DNA of 32,539 bases from Tranzscheliella williamsii (lineage: Eukaryota; Basidiomycota; Ustilaginomycetes; Ustilaginales; Ustilaginaceae), in assembly GCA_023212725.1 (NCBI GenBank), contig JALBYF010000110.1, positions 1 through 32,539 of the forward strand. Reading direction: 5' to 3'. A program made the position numbers and the translations under genes. The notes under the pieces were generated by a model that was given only the letters and a program-made list of their open reading frames with translations, did no database searches and had not been told where the DNA came from. Positions 9,796 through 19,440 of the stretch are shown here, piece by piece (the stretch's first letter is position 1; the number at the start of each line of letters is the position of its first letter).

Positions 9796-11979
9796 TCACG
9801 CCTCGAGCGAGAGGAGGTCAAAGTGAAAGTGGGTGAAGGGCGGCGCGGGGCGGTTGTGCGCGGACGCGTCTTCGGCGTGCGTCGGGTTAAGGGCAGGTGC
9901 AGGCGCAGGGGTAGGGGCAGAGGCGGGGGGGTCGGGGCGGATGAGCTCGAGGAGGCGGTTGGCGATGCGGTCGGCGGCGTCGCGCATGCCGCCGAGGTTG
10001 CCGGCGGCGGGGCCCACCTGGAGGCCCGCATAAGCGCCGGCGACAAAGAGCGGCACGTCGCGGCGGTACTCGAGGTCGGCGGTCAGGAGGGGGAGCCCGC
10101 CGACCAGCGCGGCCGGGTGGCTGCGGCGCACGGTCTGGACAAAGGGAAGCGCGCCAAAGTCGATGCGTGCGCCCGTGGCCAGCACGACAAAGCCGGCGGA
10201 CAACGGCTCGGTGCCCGTGCGCGTCTGCAGCTCCAGCTGCCACCCGCCGGCACCGTAGGCAGCGGTGCGCAGCTGGGTGTGCGTGCGCACCTCGACGCGG
10301 CCCGCGGCCACCAGCCGCGTCAGGATCTTGGCATACGTCGGCGTCACACTGCCCCCGTTCCGTGCCGCCCGCAGCAGCGCCAACCGCTCGTCGGCACTCT
10401 CTGTCTGCCAGAACTGCATCTTGAGGTAGTTGCTGTACCGCCCCACCCACCCCAGGTCGACGTCGAACGGCTTGCTCTTCAGGTGCCCGCGCACCAGCAG
10501 CACCACCTTGCCGAACCCGTCCTGCAGCCCGCGCACCACGATCTGCGCCGAACTCAGCCCGCCTCCCACCACCACCAGCGTCTCGCCGCCCGCGCCCGCC
10601 CGCGGCGTCGGGAACGCATGCCACGCCAGCGCCGCACTGTGCATCCAGCCCGGCCCCATGGGACCGCTCGCACCCGGACAGATCGCCGCCGGGATGTTGG
10701 GCACGCCTCCGAAGCTGACCGCCGAGACAACCGCTTTGGACGAGATGACCACCGAGCGCGCGCGCCCGCTGTCGTCCCCCAGCTCGAGCAGAAACCCGGG
10801 CTGCAGCGTCCCCATCTCGTCGCAGATGGTCCGGCTCTGGCCGCCGTCGCACCAGACCAGGTCGCGGACCGAGCCTTTGACGGCCATGATCGCGCCCTGG
10901 GCTGGCCCGTCCGCGCTTTCGTCCGCTTCGCTGTCGCCGTGCAGCGAGTCGATGCCCGGCCAGCAGCGCGGGACCCCACCGGCGTCGCCGGGAAAGGCCA
11001 CCTGGTATTTCGCACAGAGATGCCGCGTAAACGCGTCAAAGAGCGGCGTGCTCGGCGTAAAGTAGTCGCGCCGGTCGCGCTCGTTGACATGCACCTTGCC
11101 GCTGGCCGACGCTGGCTTCCGGTTGGCCTGCTTGATCTTGTGCTTGGACTTTTCCTTGCCCACCACGCCCGGAATTTCGATCAGGTCCGGCAACCGCGCG
11201 CCACTGGCCGCCGCATCGGAGCCTGCCTCGCCAATGCAGCATGGCCTCTTGCTGCTCGTGCTGCGTCCGTCTTTCCGCCGCCCGCGTGTCGGTGTTTTGC
11301 CGGCTAGGTCCGACGGAGGGGGCGCGTGCGTGGCGTCGACCGCGGTGGCGTCAACGGCCGAGTTCTGCGAGCGGCTGTAAGCCTCCATGGCGGCAGCGAT
11401 GTTCTGTTCGGTGCGGTGGATGACGTCGTCGGGCGCGCCCTCGGTGGCAAAGCCCTCGTTGTTGGCGTAGGCGATCAGAGCGTCAAAATCGCTGGCGTCC
11501 GTGTGGAAGAACATGGGGGACCGGAGGTGGCTGATGCCGAGCGCCTTAAAGTTGCGCCGCCAGAGGCCGAGGAATCCCTCGCCGACTTTGTCCACCACCA
11601 GGATCTTGAATCTGCCGTCACACTCGCAGTCGGACGACTCGGTACGTGCGCCCGTGTGCGCTTGCGGCGACGGTCGTGGGACGGTCCGCTTTGCCGTTTT
11701 GGTCGCGATCAGCGGCGTCTTGCGCCGGTTGGCAAAGTGGAGGTGCCGGTGCTCGTCTTCAGTGTACAGCGCCGCGGGTCGCGACTCGAGGATGCGCGAG
11801 ACCACCGCCAGCGCCGCGGGGCCCGCACCGATGATGACCAGGTCAAAGTGCGCTACCGGCTCGACGTGCCGCTGCGCCAACGCCGAGGCTGCCGGCGCAT
11901 CCTCCACGGGCGGCTCCATCTCGGCTTCCTCGCGGGTGAGTTCCGCGGGCGTCTGTCGGTACCCTGGCAGCTTCGTCAT
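9796..11979 (-). CDS. FAD/NAD(P)-binding oxidoreductase, lysine/ornithine N-monooxygenase-like fold
   Basis: A 727-aa flavoprotein; the substrate is unknown. Near residues 48-58 an FAD-binding Rossmann motif reads DLVIIGAGPAALAVV. GFLGLWRRNFKALGISHLRSPMFFHTD follows, typical of fungal class B-like flavoprotein oxidoreductases. A second dinucleotide motif, VVVGGGLSSAQIVV, should bind NADPH. LATGARIDF is the usual ATG motif, and the FVAGAYAGLQVGPAAGNLGGMRDAADRIANRLLEL segment closes the FAD domain. Two basic or low-complexity inserts (about residues 95-145 and 205-290) separate conserved parts; they stay in frame and I see no need for introns. The tail is Pro/Ala-rich. No siderophore or other secondary-metabolite gene lies beside it, so a siderophore role is not supported. 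The start at 11979 is a real ATG with a TATA box about 80 bp upstream. Confidence 0.78.
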   Translation of the reverse strand: MTKLPGYRQTPAELTREEAEMEPPVEDAPAASALAQRHVEPVAHFDLVIIGAGPAALAVVSRILESRPAALYTEDEHRHLHFANRRKTPLIATKTAKRTVPRPSPQAHTGARTESSDCECDGRFKILVVDKVGEGFLGLWRRNFKALGISHLRSPMFFHTDASDFDALIAYANNEGFATEGAPDDVIHRTEQNIAAAMEAYSRSQNSAVDATAVDATHAPPPSDLAGKTPTRGRRKDGRSTSSKRPCCIGEAGSDAAASGARLPDLIEIPGVVGKEKSKHKIKQANRKPASASGKVHVNERDRRDYFTPSTPLFDAFTRHLCAKYQVAFPGDAGGVPRCWPGIDSLHGDSEADESADGPAQGAIMAVKGSVRDLVWCDGGQSRTICDEMGTLQPGFLLELGDDSGRARSVVISSKAVVSAVSFGGVPNIPAAICPGASGPMGPGWMHSAALAWHAFPTPRAGAGGETLVVVGGGLSSAQIVVRGLQDGFGKVVLLVRGHLKSKPFDVDLGWVGRYSNYLKMQFWQTESADERLALLRAARNGGSVTPTYAKILTRLVAAGRVEVRTHTQLRTAAYGAGGWQLELQTRTGTEPLSAGFVVLATGARIDFGALPFVQTVRRSHPAALVGGLPLLTADLEYRRDVPLFVAGAYAGLQVGPAAGNLGGMRDAADRIANRLLELIRPDPPASAPTPAPAPALNPTHAEDASAHNRPAPPFTHFHFDLLSLEA

Positions 11980-12059
11980 GGCCTGTGTTGCGTGTCGGCG
12001 TCTTCAGGCAGGCTGATGTTACCAGCATCGGCGACAGCTGCGCTCCACGGTGCAGTCTC

Positions 12060-12066
12060 TTATATA
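12060..12066 (-). promoter_or_regulatory. TATA box of the flavoprotein gene
   Basis: On the minus strand the sequence reads AGTATATAAGAG, with TATATAA about 80 bp before the ATG at 11979. The position is right for a core promoter element. No experimental start site is known. Confidence 0.5.
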
Positions 12067-12562
12067 CTCTGGCGGCCTTTCAGCCGAGCGGTAGCGCCGC
12101 AAGGTCGCGGCGGTACCCTGCAAGTTACTCACACATGCAGCGCCGTTCATGAGTGAGTATGGGCCCTTCTTACTGTATCGCTGGCTCGTGGGTCGCCATG
12201 GGTAGTTATCGTAACCAGTGCGGTACTCGATCGCCCTGCCAAGCTGGACGCGCTCGCTCATCTCGATAAGATCCGCCCGATTTGAAAAGCTCCGGACGCC
12301 ACGTGCGAGCCTGAATCGAAAATCTGACAGCCGTCGTACCGCTTCCACCCGGCAGCGGCAGAGCCATCGAATACATTTTCTGGCGGTGCACTTGTGACTG
12401 CGGCTGAGCTTACTGGGTCGAAATGAATCCAAAGGCGATTACGGGTGGGCGTGGCAGCTTGCCAGCATGTGCGAGCCTCCCGTGCGAGAGGATCCTGCTG
12501 AAGAGCAACGGATCTGTCGTGCTTGCGCCTTGAGTTGGTGAGAGGCCATGCACGATTCGAAA

Positions 12563-12663
12563 AATCAGTGTCGGTATGGTGCAATGAACGGTATAGTGCA
12601 AGTGTCCGTATGGTGCAAGTGTGGGTACGGTGCAAGTACCGGTATGGTGCAAGTGTGGTGTGG
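12563..12663. repeat. 17-bp minisatellite, about six units
   Basis: Head-to-tail imperfect copies of a 17-bp unit like TGCAAGTGTCCGTATGG begin at about 12563, 12580, 12597, 12614, 12631 and 12648, the last one 16 bp. The TGCAA(G/T) and GGTA(T/C)GG parts are best kept. It lies about 0.6 kb upstream of the flavoprotein start and 0.8 kb upstream of DUR3. Confidence 0.85.
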
Positions 12664-13045
12664 TATTCGTGATTTCGAAAAGAACTCGTGCTGTGCGACA
12701 GCCCTAATTGCGATTGTATCTGTAGATGCCTGACAGCTGTCGAGCCGCAATCGTGAATCAAAGATGTAGAGCCCACCTCGCTCGTGCGTCCCATGCCTCT
12801 TTGTCGTGAGCCAAGGTTCTGTCCATCAGCGCAGTCACCTAGCTGGTCCTAGCTCCATTGCCCTCGTCTCTGCCCTGAGCTTTGCAAACACCTCCGTCCT
12901 GCGTGGGCCCGTGACAAACTGTGATGTCGCAATCTGGCTTTCCGTACCGCCCCGGCGAACGAACCACGGTTTCACTCACGTTCAACAGTCCGAGCTCGCC
13001 TCCTAGATCCTGATCGACGGCGCTGCTGTATCGACGGCGCTATCC

Positions 13046-13066
13046 TTATCGCACGCCAAATTGGCG
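13046..13066. promoter_or_regulatory. GATAA site next to a short palindrome upstream of DUR3
   Basis: TTATC (GATAA on the minus strand) is followed after three bases by CGCCAA-A-TTGGCG. Fungal urea transporters are commonly controlled by GATA factors in nitrogen catabolite repression. The assignment is inference from one short motif, about 430 bp upstream of the start codon. Confidence 0.25.
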
Positions 13067-13383
13067 CGCCTGCGACATCTGCGCTGGCACCGAGGTGTAC
13101 AGCCCTATGTATAGGCAGTTTTCCGTGTAGCCTCTCCTCGACGTCAATTGACCGCGCCCATACTGCTAAGATGCCCGCCGATGCAAGCTCGCTTTCTGAC
13201 TTTGTTCTGGAGCATGCAATTGAGCGTCGGGCTTTCTCTATACTGCTCTGCCTCCCGAGCGGCAGACAGTGTCGCATGAGACTCATGTCGTGAGATCTTG
13301 TTTATGCACATCAGCAGAGGCAGCCACATCTTCGGGTCGAGAGCTGCCCTTCATCTGCCCTCCGCCGCTTGCAACCACTTGCT

Positions 13384-13389
13384 ATATAG
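13384..13389 (+). promoter_or_regulatory. TATA box of the DUR3 gene
   Basis: GCTATATAGC contains TATATA about 95 bp before the ATG at 13481 and is followed by a pyrimidine-rich stretch, as in many fungal core promoters. Confidence 0.45.
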
Positions 13390-13480
13390 CAGTAGGAGGA
13401 TTCTCCCCCCTGGCCCACCCGCCTTTTCTCCAGGTACGAAAGCGAAGCAGCTCCTCTTGCCCTGCGCTACAGCTGCCAAG

Positions 13481-15672
13481 ATGTCCCAAGCGCCGCCGCT
13501 CTCCCAGGGTGTAGGCTACGGCGTTGTCGTCGGTCTAGGGGCGCTTTTCGCCATTGTAAGCATGCCGTTCCCATATACCCCTTGGGCGCCACTATGATTG
13601 TCGAGACTAACGCAGCTGTCTTGCCTGCCATTCCATTGCAGGTGGTAGTGGGCATCTCGCGCTCCTTGATCCGGTACGCCGGCATCTCCAGCGATGCAGA
13701 AGAGTTCAGCGTAGCGCGACGGTCTTTGGGCACCGGCTTGACGGCCGCCGCAGTAATCAGCTCGTGGACATGGTCCACCACGCTCCTGTCGTCGGTTTCG
13801 ACCGCCTACAACTACGGCGTAGCCGGCGCAATGTTGTATGCCTGCGGAAACTGCACCCAGATCATCCTCTTTTCGACGCTTGCCATCCAGCTCAAGCGCC
13901 GTGCGCCCTCGATCCACACCTACCTGGAACTGGTCCGCATCAAATTCGGTATCCTGCCCCACCTCACCTACATCTTCTTCGCCCTTGCCACCAACATCCT
14001 CGTGTGTAGTTCCGTCCTGCTCGGCGGTGCCGCCGCGATCAACGCGATCACCGGCATGAACGTCTACGCCGCCCTCTTTCTCCTTCCGGCCAGCGTCGTC
14101 GCCTACACACTCCGCGGCGGCCTCCGCAGCACCATATTGGCCGACTACCTCCACACCATCATCATCTTCATCATTCTCTTCGTCTTCTGGCTCCGCGCGT
14201 ACGCCACCTTCCCCGAAATTGGTAGTCCTGGGGCCATGTACGACAAGCTGATCTCGCTCCAGCCCAGCAACGCCGTGGACGGCAACTACCAGGGCAGCAC
14301 CTTGACCCTCAAGACCGAGGGCGGACAGCAACTAGCGTGGCTTAGTTTCCTAGAATATACTGGCGTCGTGATTCTCGATTCGTCCTTTACACAGAAGGGC
14401 GTCGCTGCGACTGCGGAGGCCGCTTTCCCAGGGTACCTCATCGGTGGGCTGGCGTGGTTCAGCATCCCGTTCTGTCTGGCGACGACGGCGGGGTTGGTCG
14501 CGCTGGCACTGGAAACCACGTACCCTGGCTTCCCCACCTACCCGAATCGGATCCCCAAGGCGGACGTCTCGGCGGGGCTAGTGCTGCCCTATGCCGCCCA
14601 GGCGTTGCTCGGCAAGGGGGGGTCGGCGGCGGTCCTGCTGCTCATGTTCATGAGCTGCACCTCGGCCATTTCCGCACAGATGGTCGGCGTGTCGACCGTG
14701 GTCTCGTACGACATCTTTAAGACGTACTTCAAGCCGGCCATGTCGCCTGACGGCCTGCTCCGCCTCAACCAGATCATCGTCGTCGGCTTCGGACTCTTCG
14801 CTGCCGCCTTTGGGAGTCTCCTCCATGGCGTCGGGCTCGACCTGGGCTTCATCTACAACTTCACTGGCATCTTCACCGGCGCCGGTCTCTCGCCGCTCAT
14901 CTTCACCTTTTTCGACACAAGGCTGCATCCCGCCGTCGTTTTCCCTGGCATCTGGATCAATTTCATCGCCGGCGTTGCAGTCTGGCTCTCGGTCGCGTAC
15001 CACAAATATGGCGTCGTGGACATTACCAGCGCCGGCGGCTTGGTGCCTTGTCTGGCTGGCTGTGGCACCGGCATTGGCGTCGGCCTGGTGCTCTCCGCCG
15101 TCTCTGTCCTTTTCTTCCCGCGCCACTTTGAGTGGGAGCGCGTCCAGGAAGTGTTGCAGGAGCAGCACCAGCAGCGGCTGGCACGATCCAAGAAGACCCC
15201 TGCTTCCGCGTCGGCTGGACCCAAGGAAGAATCGCACACGAACGCAGAGGGCCACCGCCCTGCCGGCGCAGTCGAGGCGGGCGAGAAGCTCGAAATCGTC
15301 GAAAACGATCCGCGCTACAACCGAAAGAAGCTCGACCAGACGTTCAAGCTGGCCGTCACCGCCGCGCTCGTGTGCTTCCTGGTGATCACCATTATCTGGC
15401 CTCTCTCGCTCTATCGCGACTACATCTTCAGCCGCTCTTTCTTCCAGGGCTGGGTGATCGTCTCATTCATTTGGGCGGTCTTTGGCTTCATCGGCGTCGG
15501 CATCTTTCCCCTGGTCCAGGGTATCCCCGTCGCCCGAGTCATCGTGCGCAACCTCTTCCGCCAACTCAACAGCAGCAGGTCCAACGTCCCCCTCGACGAG
15601 CGGCGGCCCTCAGACACTTCTGCACATTCTACCACAACAGGATCCCCATCCAACGAAAAAACCCATCTCTAA
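13481..15672 (+). CDS. DUR3: Urea/polyamine active transporter, DUR3 type (sodium:solute symporter family)
   Basis: Plasma-membrane high-affinity urea (and polyamine) importer of the SSS family, driven by proton or sodium symport. Exon 1 is 13481-13555 (MSQAPPLSQG..LGALFAI). An 86-nt intron (GTAAGC..TTGCAG) spans 13556-13641. Exon 2, 13642-15672, continues VVVGISRSLIRYAG in phase 0, giving 701 aa, usual for the family. SDAEEFSVARRSLGTGLTAAAVISSWTWSTTLLSS is the classic DUR3 segment after helix 1. About 14-15 hydrophobic helices follow, including YGVAGAMLYACGN, YTLRGGLRSTILADYLHT and GLVALALETTYPGFPTYP. A hydrophilic loop of roughly 80 residues (about 540-620; HQQRLARSKKTP..) lies before the last two helices, and the tail is Ser/Thr-rich. 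TATA and one GATAA lie upstream. It converges on the glycosyltransferase gene. Confidence 0.94.
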
Positions 15673-15946
15673 TAGATGTAAGAACCCTTCCTTACCTGAT
15701 AGATGTGAATGCTTCTCGCTACTTGTCCTCGCAATTTCGGAGGGCCGTTCCGTTTAGCCGCCCGACGAATGCCAGCGTGGGTATTGCCACGTCATTGCAC
15801 CATTTCTATCACGTCGCGGAGCTTGTCTGAGAAAGCCGGCTACTGGCGCAGCTGAACGTTTACGCGAATGGGACGAGGTGCTGTGTGTGTCCAGGATGGT
15901 ATGACTAGTGTGTGACCGCATGCACGAATGAGGCGCAATGAGCAGT

Positions 15947-17524
15947 TTAGCTCTTCCAGGAACCTCGGAAGAGGTGAACGAGCCGGCTCTGGCCATCGAC
16001 CCATTTGCCATTGATAGGGTTGAAGCCGAGTGACGGGAGGATCACGATGTCTCCGATCTGGACTGGCTGCCGGAGGCCGATAAGATCTTCGGGCCTTACG
16101 CCTGCCGTGGCTTGGAGGTAGCTGACAACCGCGTCGGTATAGACAGCGGGTCCGGTCCATTCTTCTACGGACAGCGTGTGCCAGCCCCATCGCCAATTGC
16201 CCGCTTGGTATTTCCATTCGTAGGAGACTGTCTCCCATGGATGCAATGTATGGGCTTCGCGAAGCCTGGCCTGTTCCAGCTTAAACAGAGGGGCCTGTTC
16301 TTGCCAACCCCATCCATCGGCAAAGATTTCGCGCTCTTTCTCGATGGCGTAGGCACGGTAGACTTCGGTGGCTTGCACTACGCGCCGCAGCACATCCAAG
16401 AGGATCGGGTGGTTGGGAGCGACGTGCATAGTCCATTGGACAAACTGCAGAGGGCGATGCCGACGCAAAGGGAGGATGCGTATTCGCTCCAAAAAGTTTC
16501 TGGGTGTATGATTCTCGTTGGGATCATTCTCGATGCCGATGATGGCGCGAATGGGTTGCGCTGGTGCTTCCTGGAGCGTTTCGCTGCTAGCACTGGAGGC
16601 GCTTGTGCGACCAAAGAGACGAGATCGCTGTGGAAGGACCGAGGCTAGGGGAACGGCGTCTTTAGCCCAGTCGTTGCGGTGCATGAAAGGAACGGTGTCC
16701 ATGTCGCTCCAGGTGCCACCTTCGGTAAGGAGGAGAAGATAGCGAAGCAGATCGGCTTTGAGGATGAATCTAGGTAGGGTGTCCCACATCTGTTTGACTG
16801 GTGTGCCGCCCCAATTGCGTTGGACCCATTCTTCGGCTGCGGCATCGTCGAGGAACTTGGGGTGGAAGCCCTTTTCGGACCACCTGACAGCCCAAGCGTC
16901 GGGCGCGGGGGTCTTGTCGGACGACCAGAGGGCGTCAGGAACGAGAGATAGCGGGCCCGGAGAAAAAGTCTCAACCGAGTGATTGCCAAGTCTCGCAGCT
17001 GTTGCCCGGAATTGCTGGATGTGGTGGAGGTGATCGGCAAGCTGCCTACGTGCGTCCGGGCTGGGGATGTACTGTGTCAACGTCGCATTGAGCACATCGA
17101 CGTACCGCTCTGGCGGTAGGACGATATAATGGGGAGGCCGAAAGGAGATGTAGCAGTAGATATAAAAGGTGACGGCGATCAGGCAGGCAATGGTGGCGAT
17201 CCTGCATCTGCGGGACAAGCTTCTAAGCCTGCGCTGGGTCGCCACATACAGAGTAGCAGAATAAGAGGGAGGTTTATAGCCCGGAGGTGGCGATCTGGAG
17301 CTGTGTCGATGGTCGAAAGAGGACCGCGGTCTTCCGGAAGGGTAATGCTGGAGAGGAACGAGATTGCCGGTATCGTCACTGGCAGGGCATAAAGAGTATG
17401 CACTTTCGCTGAGCGGCGTGCTGGTGGTGCTGCCACGGCTGAAAGAGAAGACATCGTAGTCACTGCTGGGCAGGTAAGAATACAACTGCTGCTTTCCCTT
17501 GTTAGCCCCAAAGAAGCCGAACAT
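15947..17524 (-). CDS. Type II membrane glycosyltransferase, GT32 (DXD) family
   Basis: A 525-aa predicted Golgi glycosyltransferase resembling OCH1/SUR1-type GT32 enzymes; the donor sugar is not determined. The start is the ATG at 17524 (MFGFFGANKG). The cytosolic tail is about 105 residues, Ser/Tyr/Pro-rich, and carries adjacent PPGY and PPSY motifs (about 80-88). After basic RRLRSLSRRCR one membrane anchor spans about 108-128. The luminal part has LPRFILKADLLRYLLLLTEGGTWSDMDTVP, where the GT32 DXD (Asp274, Asp276) would bind metal and nucleotide sugar. The C-terminal part has WTMHVAPNHPILLDVL and GNWRWGWHTLSVEEWTGPAVYTDAV. Sequons occur at NATL and NHSV. Third-position GC bias is weaker than in its neighbours. 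The 1.9 kb upstream of it is gene-free. Confidence 0.83.
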   Translation of the reverse strand: MFGFFGANKGKQQLYSYLPSSDYDVFSFSRGSTTSTPLSESAYSLCPASDDTGNLVPLQHYPSGRPRSSFDHRHSSRSPPPGYKPPSYSATLYVATQRRLRSLSRRCRIATIACLIAVTFYIYCYISFRPPHYIVLPPERYVDVLNATLTQYIPSPDARRQLADHLHHIQQFRATAARLGNHSVETFSPGPLSLVPDALWSSDKTPAPDAWAVRWSEKGFHPKFLDDAAAEEWVQRNWGGTPVKQMWDTLPRFILKADLLRYLLLLTEGGTWSDMDTVPFMHRNDWAKDAVPLASVLPQRSRLFGRTSASSASSETLQEAPAQPIRAIIGIENDPNENHTPRNFLERIRILPLRRHRPLQFVQWTMHVAPNHPILLDVLRRVVQATEVYRAYAIEKEREIFADGWGWQEQAPLFKLEQARLREAHTLHPWETVSYEWKYQAGNWRWGWHTLSVEEWTGPAVYTDAVVSYLQATAGVRPEDLIGLRQPVQIGDIVILPSLGFNPINGKWVDGQSRLVHLFRGSWKS

Positions 17525-18078
17525 TCTCACCAATATGGTGTCAAAGGGGGTTTGAAGGCGATGCCCAAGTGTACAAGGACGACAGCAAGGACAGCTGTAG
17601 GGAGCTGGAGCCTATAGTGTGAAGAGTGGAGAGACGAATGAAGCACGCTGATCGACGGAAGGGTGGGCGCCGAGTTTGGAGGCAATAGGGAGATCGCACG
17701 TCAAAATGGACGGTGGCGACCGTGGCCAGCTAATCTGTTTGGCCAGCACCCTAGCCGGTAGCTTCGGTATGCACCGCGGTGAAGGGCAAGTCTGGAACGT
17801 TGTCTCTTAGTGGATTTCGGCTGTAGTGCATGAAGCAGCGCCTTGCAGATCGTGCAGCGATTTCACTGAGGTCAGCGACGCTTTGATGAAAGAGTCATGA
17901 AGAACATGAAGCGGGAAGGAAACGTAGGAACGAGAAGGCCAGCAGACGCTTGCGGCACGATGAACAAGTCATGTAGAAGGAGGGCCATGTAGGAGGAGGG
18001 CAGTCGAGGCCAAGGTGAATCGCCATTCTGCAGATTGCGGAAAGGTGTCGGCACAGCCCAGAGGCTCTACAGCACAGG

Positions 18079-18111
18079 CAGCGGTGCAGTTAGTTAGTAA
18101 CTGCACCGCTG
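18079..18111. repeat. Perfect inverted repeat, 14-bp arms, 5-bp spacer
   Basis: CAGCGGTGCAGTTA, then GTTAG, then TAACTGCACCGCTG. All 14 arm positions pair. It could form a strong hairpin or bind a dimeric protein. It is about 555 bp upstream of the glycosyltransferase start and 1.3 kb beyond the rhodopsin stop. Confidence 0.9.
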
Positions 18112-19014
18112 GCTGTCCAAAGTGGGTTGAGCGCTTAGGCTGCGGCTCGCCAAAGCTCTGCTGCATTGCGCGGCGGGAAGGGTCACATCAGCAAGAGGAG
18201 CAGGCCCCAGCCACGTACCCCTCAGGCCCAGTTGCAGAGACAGTCGAGGTACGTGAGTGCCAAGTGTCGGCCAACGACGAACGTGGAAGCTGCTCACTGC
18301 TAGCAAGAGGTCGGCACTAAACCAGCGATGCACGTCAGCCCAGTTTAGCCAGTTTTGCAGGCGCGGATTCCGATTTGAATCGATGCTAGCGGTCTCACGA
18401 CCGGAGGTGTCCGACGTACAGTAGTCTGGCTGCAACGGCCAAAGCTGAGGAACAGATCAACGCAGAGAAGACTTGGCCGTTGTAGCTGGCACCGCCTTCG
18501 GTGGTTCGCGTATGTACGTACGTTCTTAGTCGACCTAAGTAACGGACCTGCGCCAACCAAAATCGTGAATACTGCCAAATAAGAAGCCAGCCAAGTTCGA
18601 TCCATGCACCACTTTGCCGACAGAAACCCAAGCCCAGAACGTGCCCACTGCGCTGTCGACTCTCGACTCCCGAAGGCCGAGCGGATGAGCCGCCTTACCA
18701 TCGGTGAAGCCGCAAGCGCGCAGACCGACGATGCATGGTGTAGCTGAGCCCGGCTGTATGCACCACCCTTGCCCCGTCGTCATAGCGGCCGTGTAGCATC
18801 CATTGCAAGCAAGGAGAGGGTCGACCCTCGCGGCCACCTGAGTGGCTAGTGTCGGCTTGAAATTCAAATCGCCGGCCCCACAGAAATCCTTTTTTCATGA
18901 TCAACCTGCCAGTAGTCATGAGTATGTGGACTCGCGCCACAAATTCCTGAGCGGAACGTGACGAGGCCCCCGCCGGCATACATGTTACTCGTAGCTGAGA
19001 TAAAACGGCAGCCC

Positions 19015-19054
19015 TCCGCTTTTATAATTGACATTATAACCGCGTAAAAGCGGA
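19015..19054. repeat. Nested AT-rich inverted repeats
   Basis: Outer arms TCCGCTTTTA (19015-19024) and TAAAAGCGGA (19045-19054) flank a 20-bp interior. Overlapping it is TTATAAT-TGAC-ATTATAA (19022-19039). The two pairs share bases and so could not both form fully at once. It lies about 390 bp past the rhodopsin stop codon, possibly beyond or within its 3' end region. Confidence 0.75.
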
Positions 19055-19440
19055 TTACTACCGTTTATGGGCGTGCCGCATTTGCGTCGTTTCACGCCGC
19101 TTTGGCCAAAGGTGTGCCAGAACACGCTCCGTAGCGACGGCACTGGCTTCAGGAGCCAAGTCGGCCCTTCTCCTGCCACCAGACAAGCCAAGCGCATCCA
19201 TCCTGCCAGCCGCGTAGTCTCACACGGGAACGCAACACGCTCCGTATAATGGCCAAAGGGGAAGAGAGAAATCAGGTATTCGACATGGCAAACAGAGAGG
19301 GTAAATCGGGAGGGTAAAAGTAGGTGCGTTCTAGAAGCAGGGAGGCTGTCAGACGATATGTAGTGGGGCGAACAGAAGCGAACCGGGGGCATGGTGAGGG
19401 CACCGACGCCGGGGGATGTGCAGCAAAGCCGTCGACGGGA

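Larger units (their letters stand above)
11980..13480. promoter_or_regulatory. 1.5-kb divergent spacer between the flavoprotein and DUR3 genes
   Basis: No gene is supported; open frames here lack codon bias and recognisable motifs. Contents: a TATA box for the flavoprotein gene, a 17-bp minisatellite (12563-12663), an inverted TTATC (GATAA) at 13046-13050, a short palindrome CGCCAA-A-TTGGCG at 13054-13066, a short CCTAT-GT-ATAGG inverted repeat near 13104, and a TATATA about 95 bp before the DUR3 start. GATA-type sites would suit nitrogen control of a urea transporter, but a single GATAA is weak evidence. Confidence 0.5.
17525..19440. other. 1.9-kb spacer between the glycosyltransferase start and the rhodopsin stop
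   Basis: No supported gene: frames are short, unbiased and unlike known proteins. It should hold the glycosyltransferase promoter (right after 17524 on the minus strand) and the rhodopsin 3' region. Notable contents are a 14-bp-arm perfect inverted repeat (18079-18111), nested AT-rich inverted repeats (19015-19054) and a direct repeat AACACGCTCCGTA at 19121-19133 and 19234-19246. A GGCCAAAGG word lies close to each copy of the latter. No transposase or target-site duplication was recognised, though an old mobile-element relic is possible. Confidence 0.5.

Noticed and set aside
8669..9799. A 376-codon minus-strand frame opposite the unknown gene at 8744-9676.
   Set aside because: Its product is Gly/Glu/Arg-rich, and the G-to-C codon polarity fits the plus strand, as in recognised genes. 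I therefore kept the plus-strand frame.
9775..11307. A 510-codon plus-strand frame across the flavoprotein gene.
   Set aside because: Antisense shadow; the minus strand has two dinucleotide-binding motifs and a coherent flavoprotein.
9796..11979. Siderophore biosynthesis (ornithine N5-oxygenase) assignment for the flavoprotein.
   Set aside because: The fold is similar, but no peptide synthetase, acyltransferase or siderophore transporter is nearby, and the sequence shows the more general fungal flavoprotein pattern.
17525..19440. A transposon in the gene-free region.
   Set aside because: Inverted and direct repeats are present, but no transposase fragment, terminal repeat pair of suitable spacing or target-site duplication could be recognised by eye.
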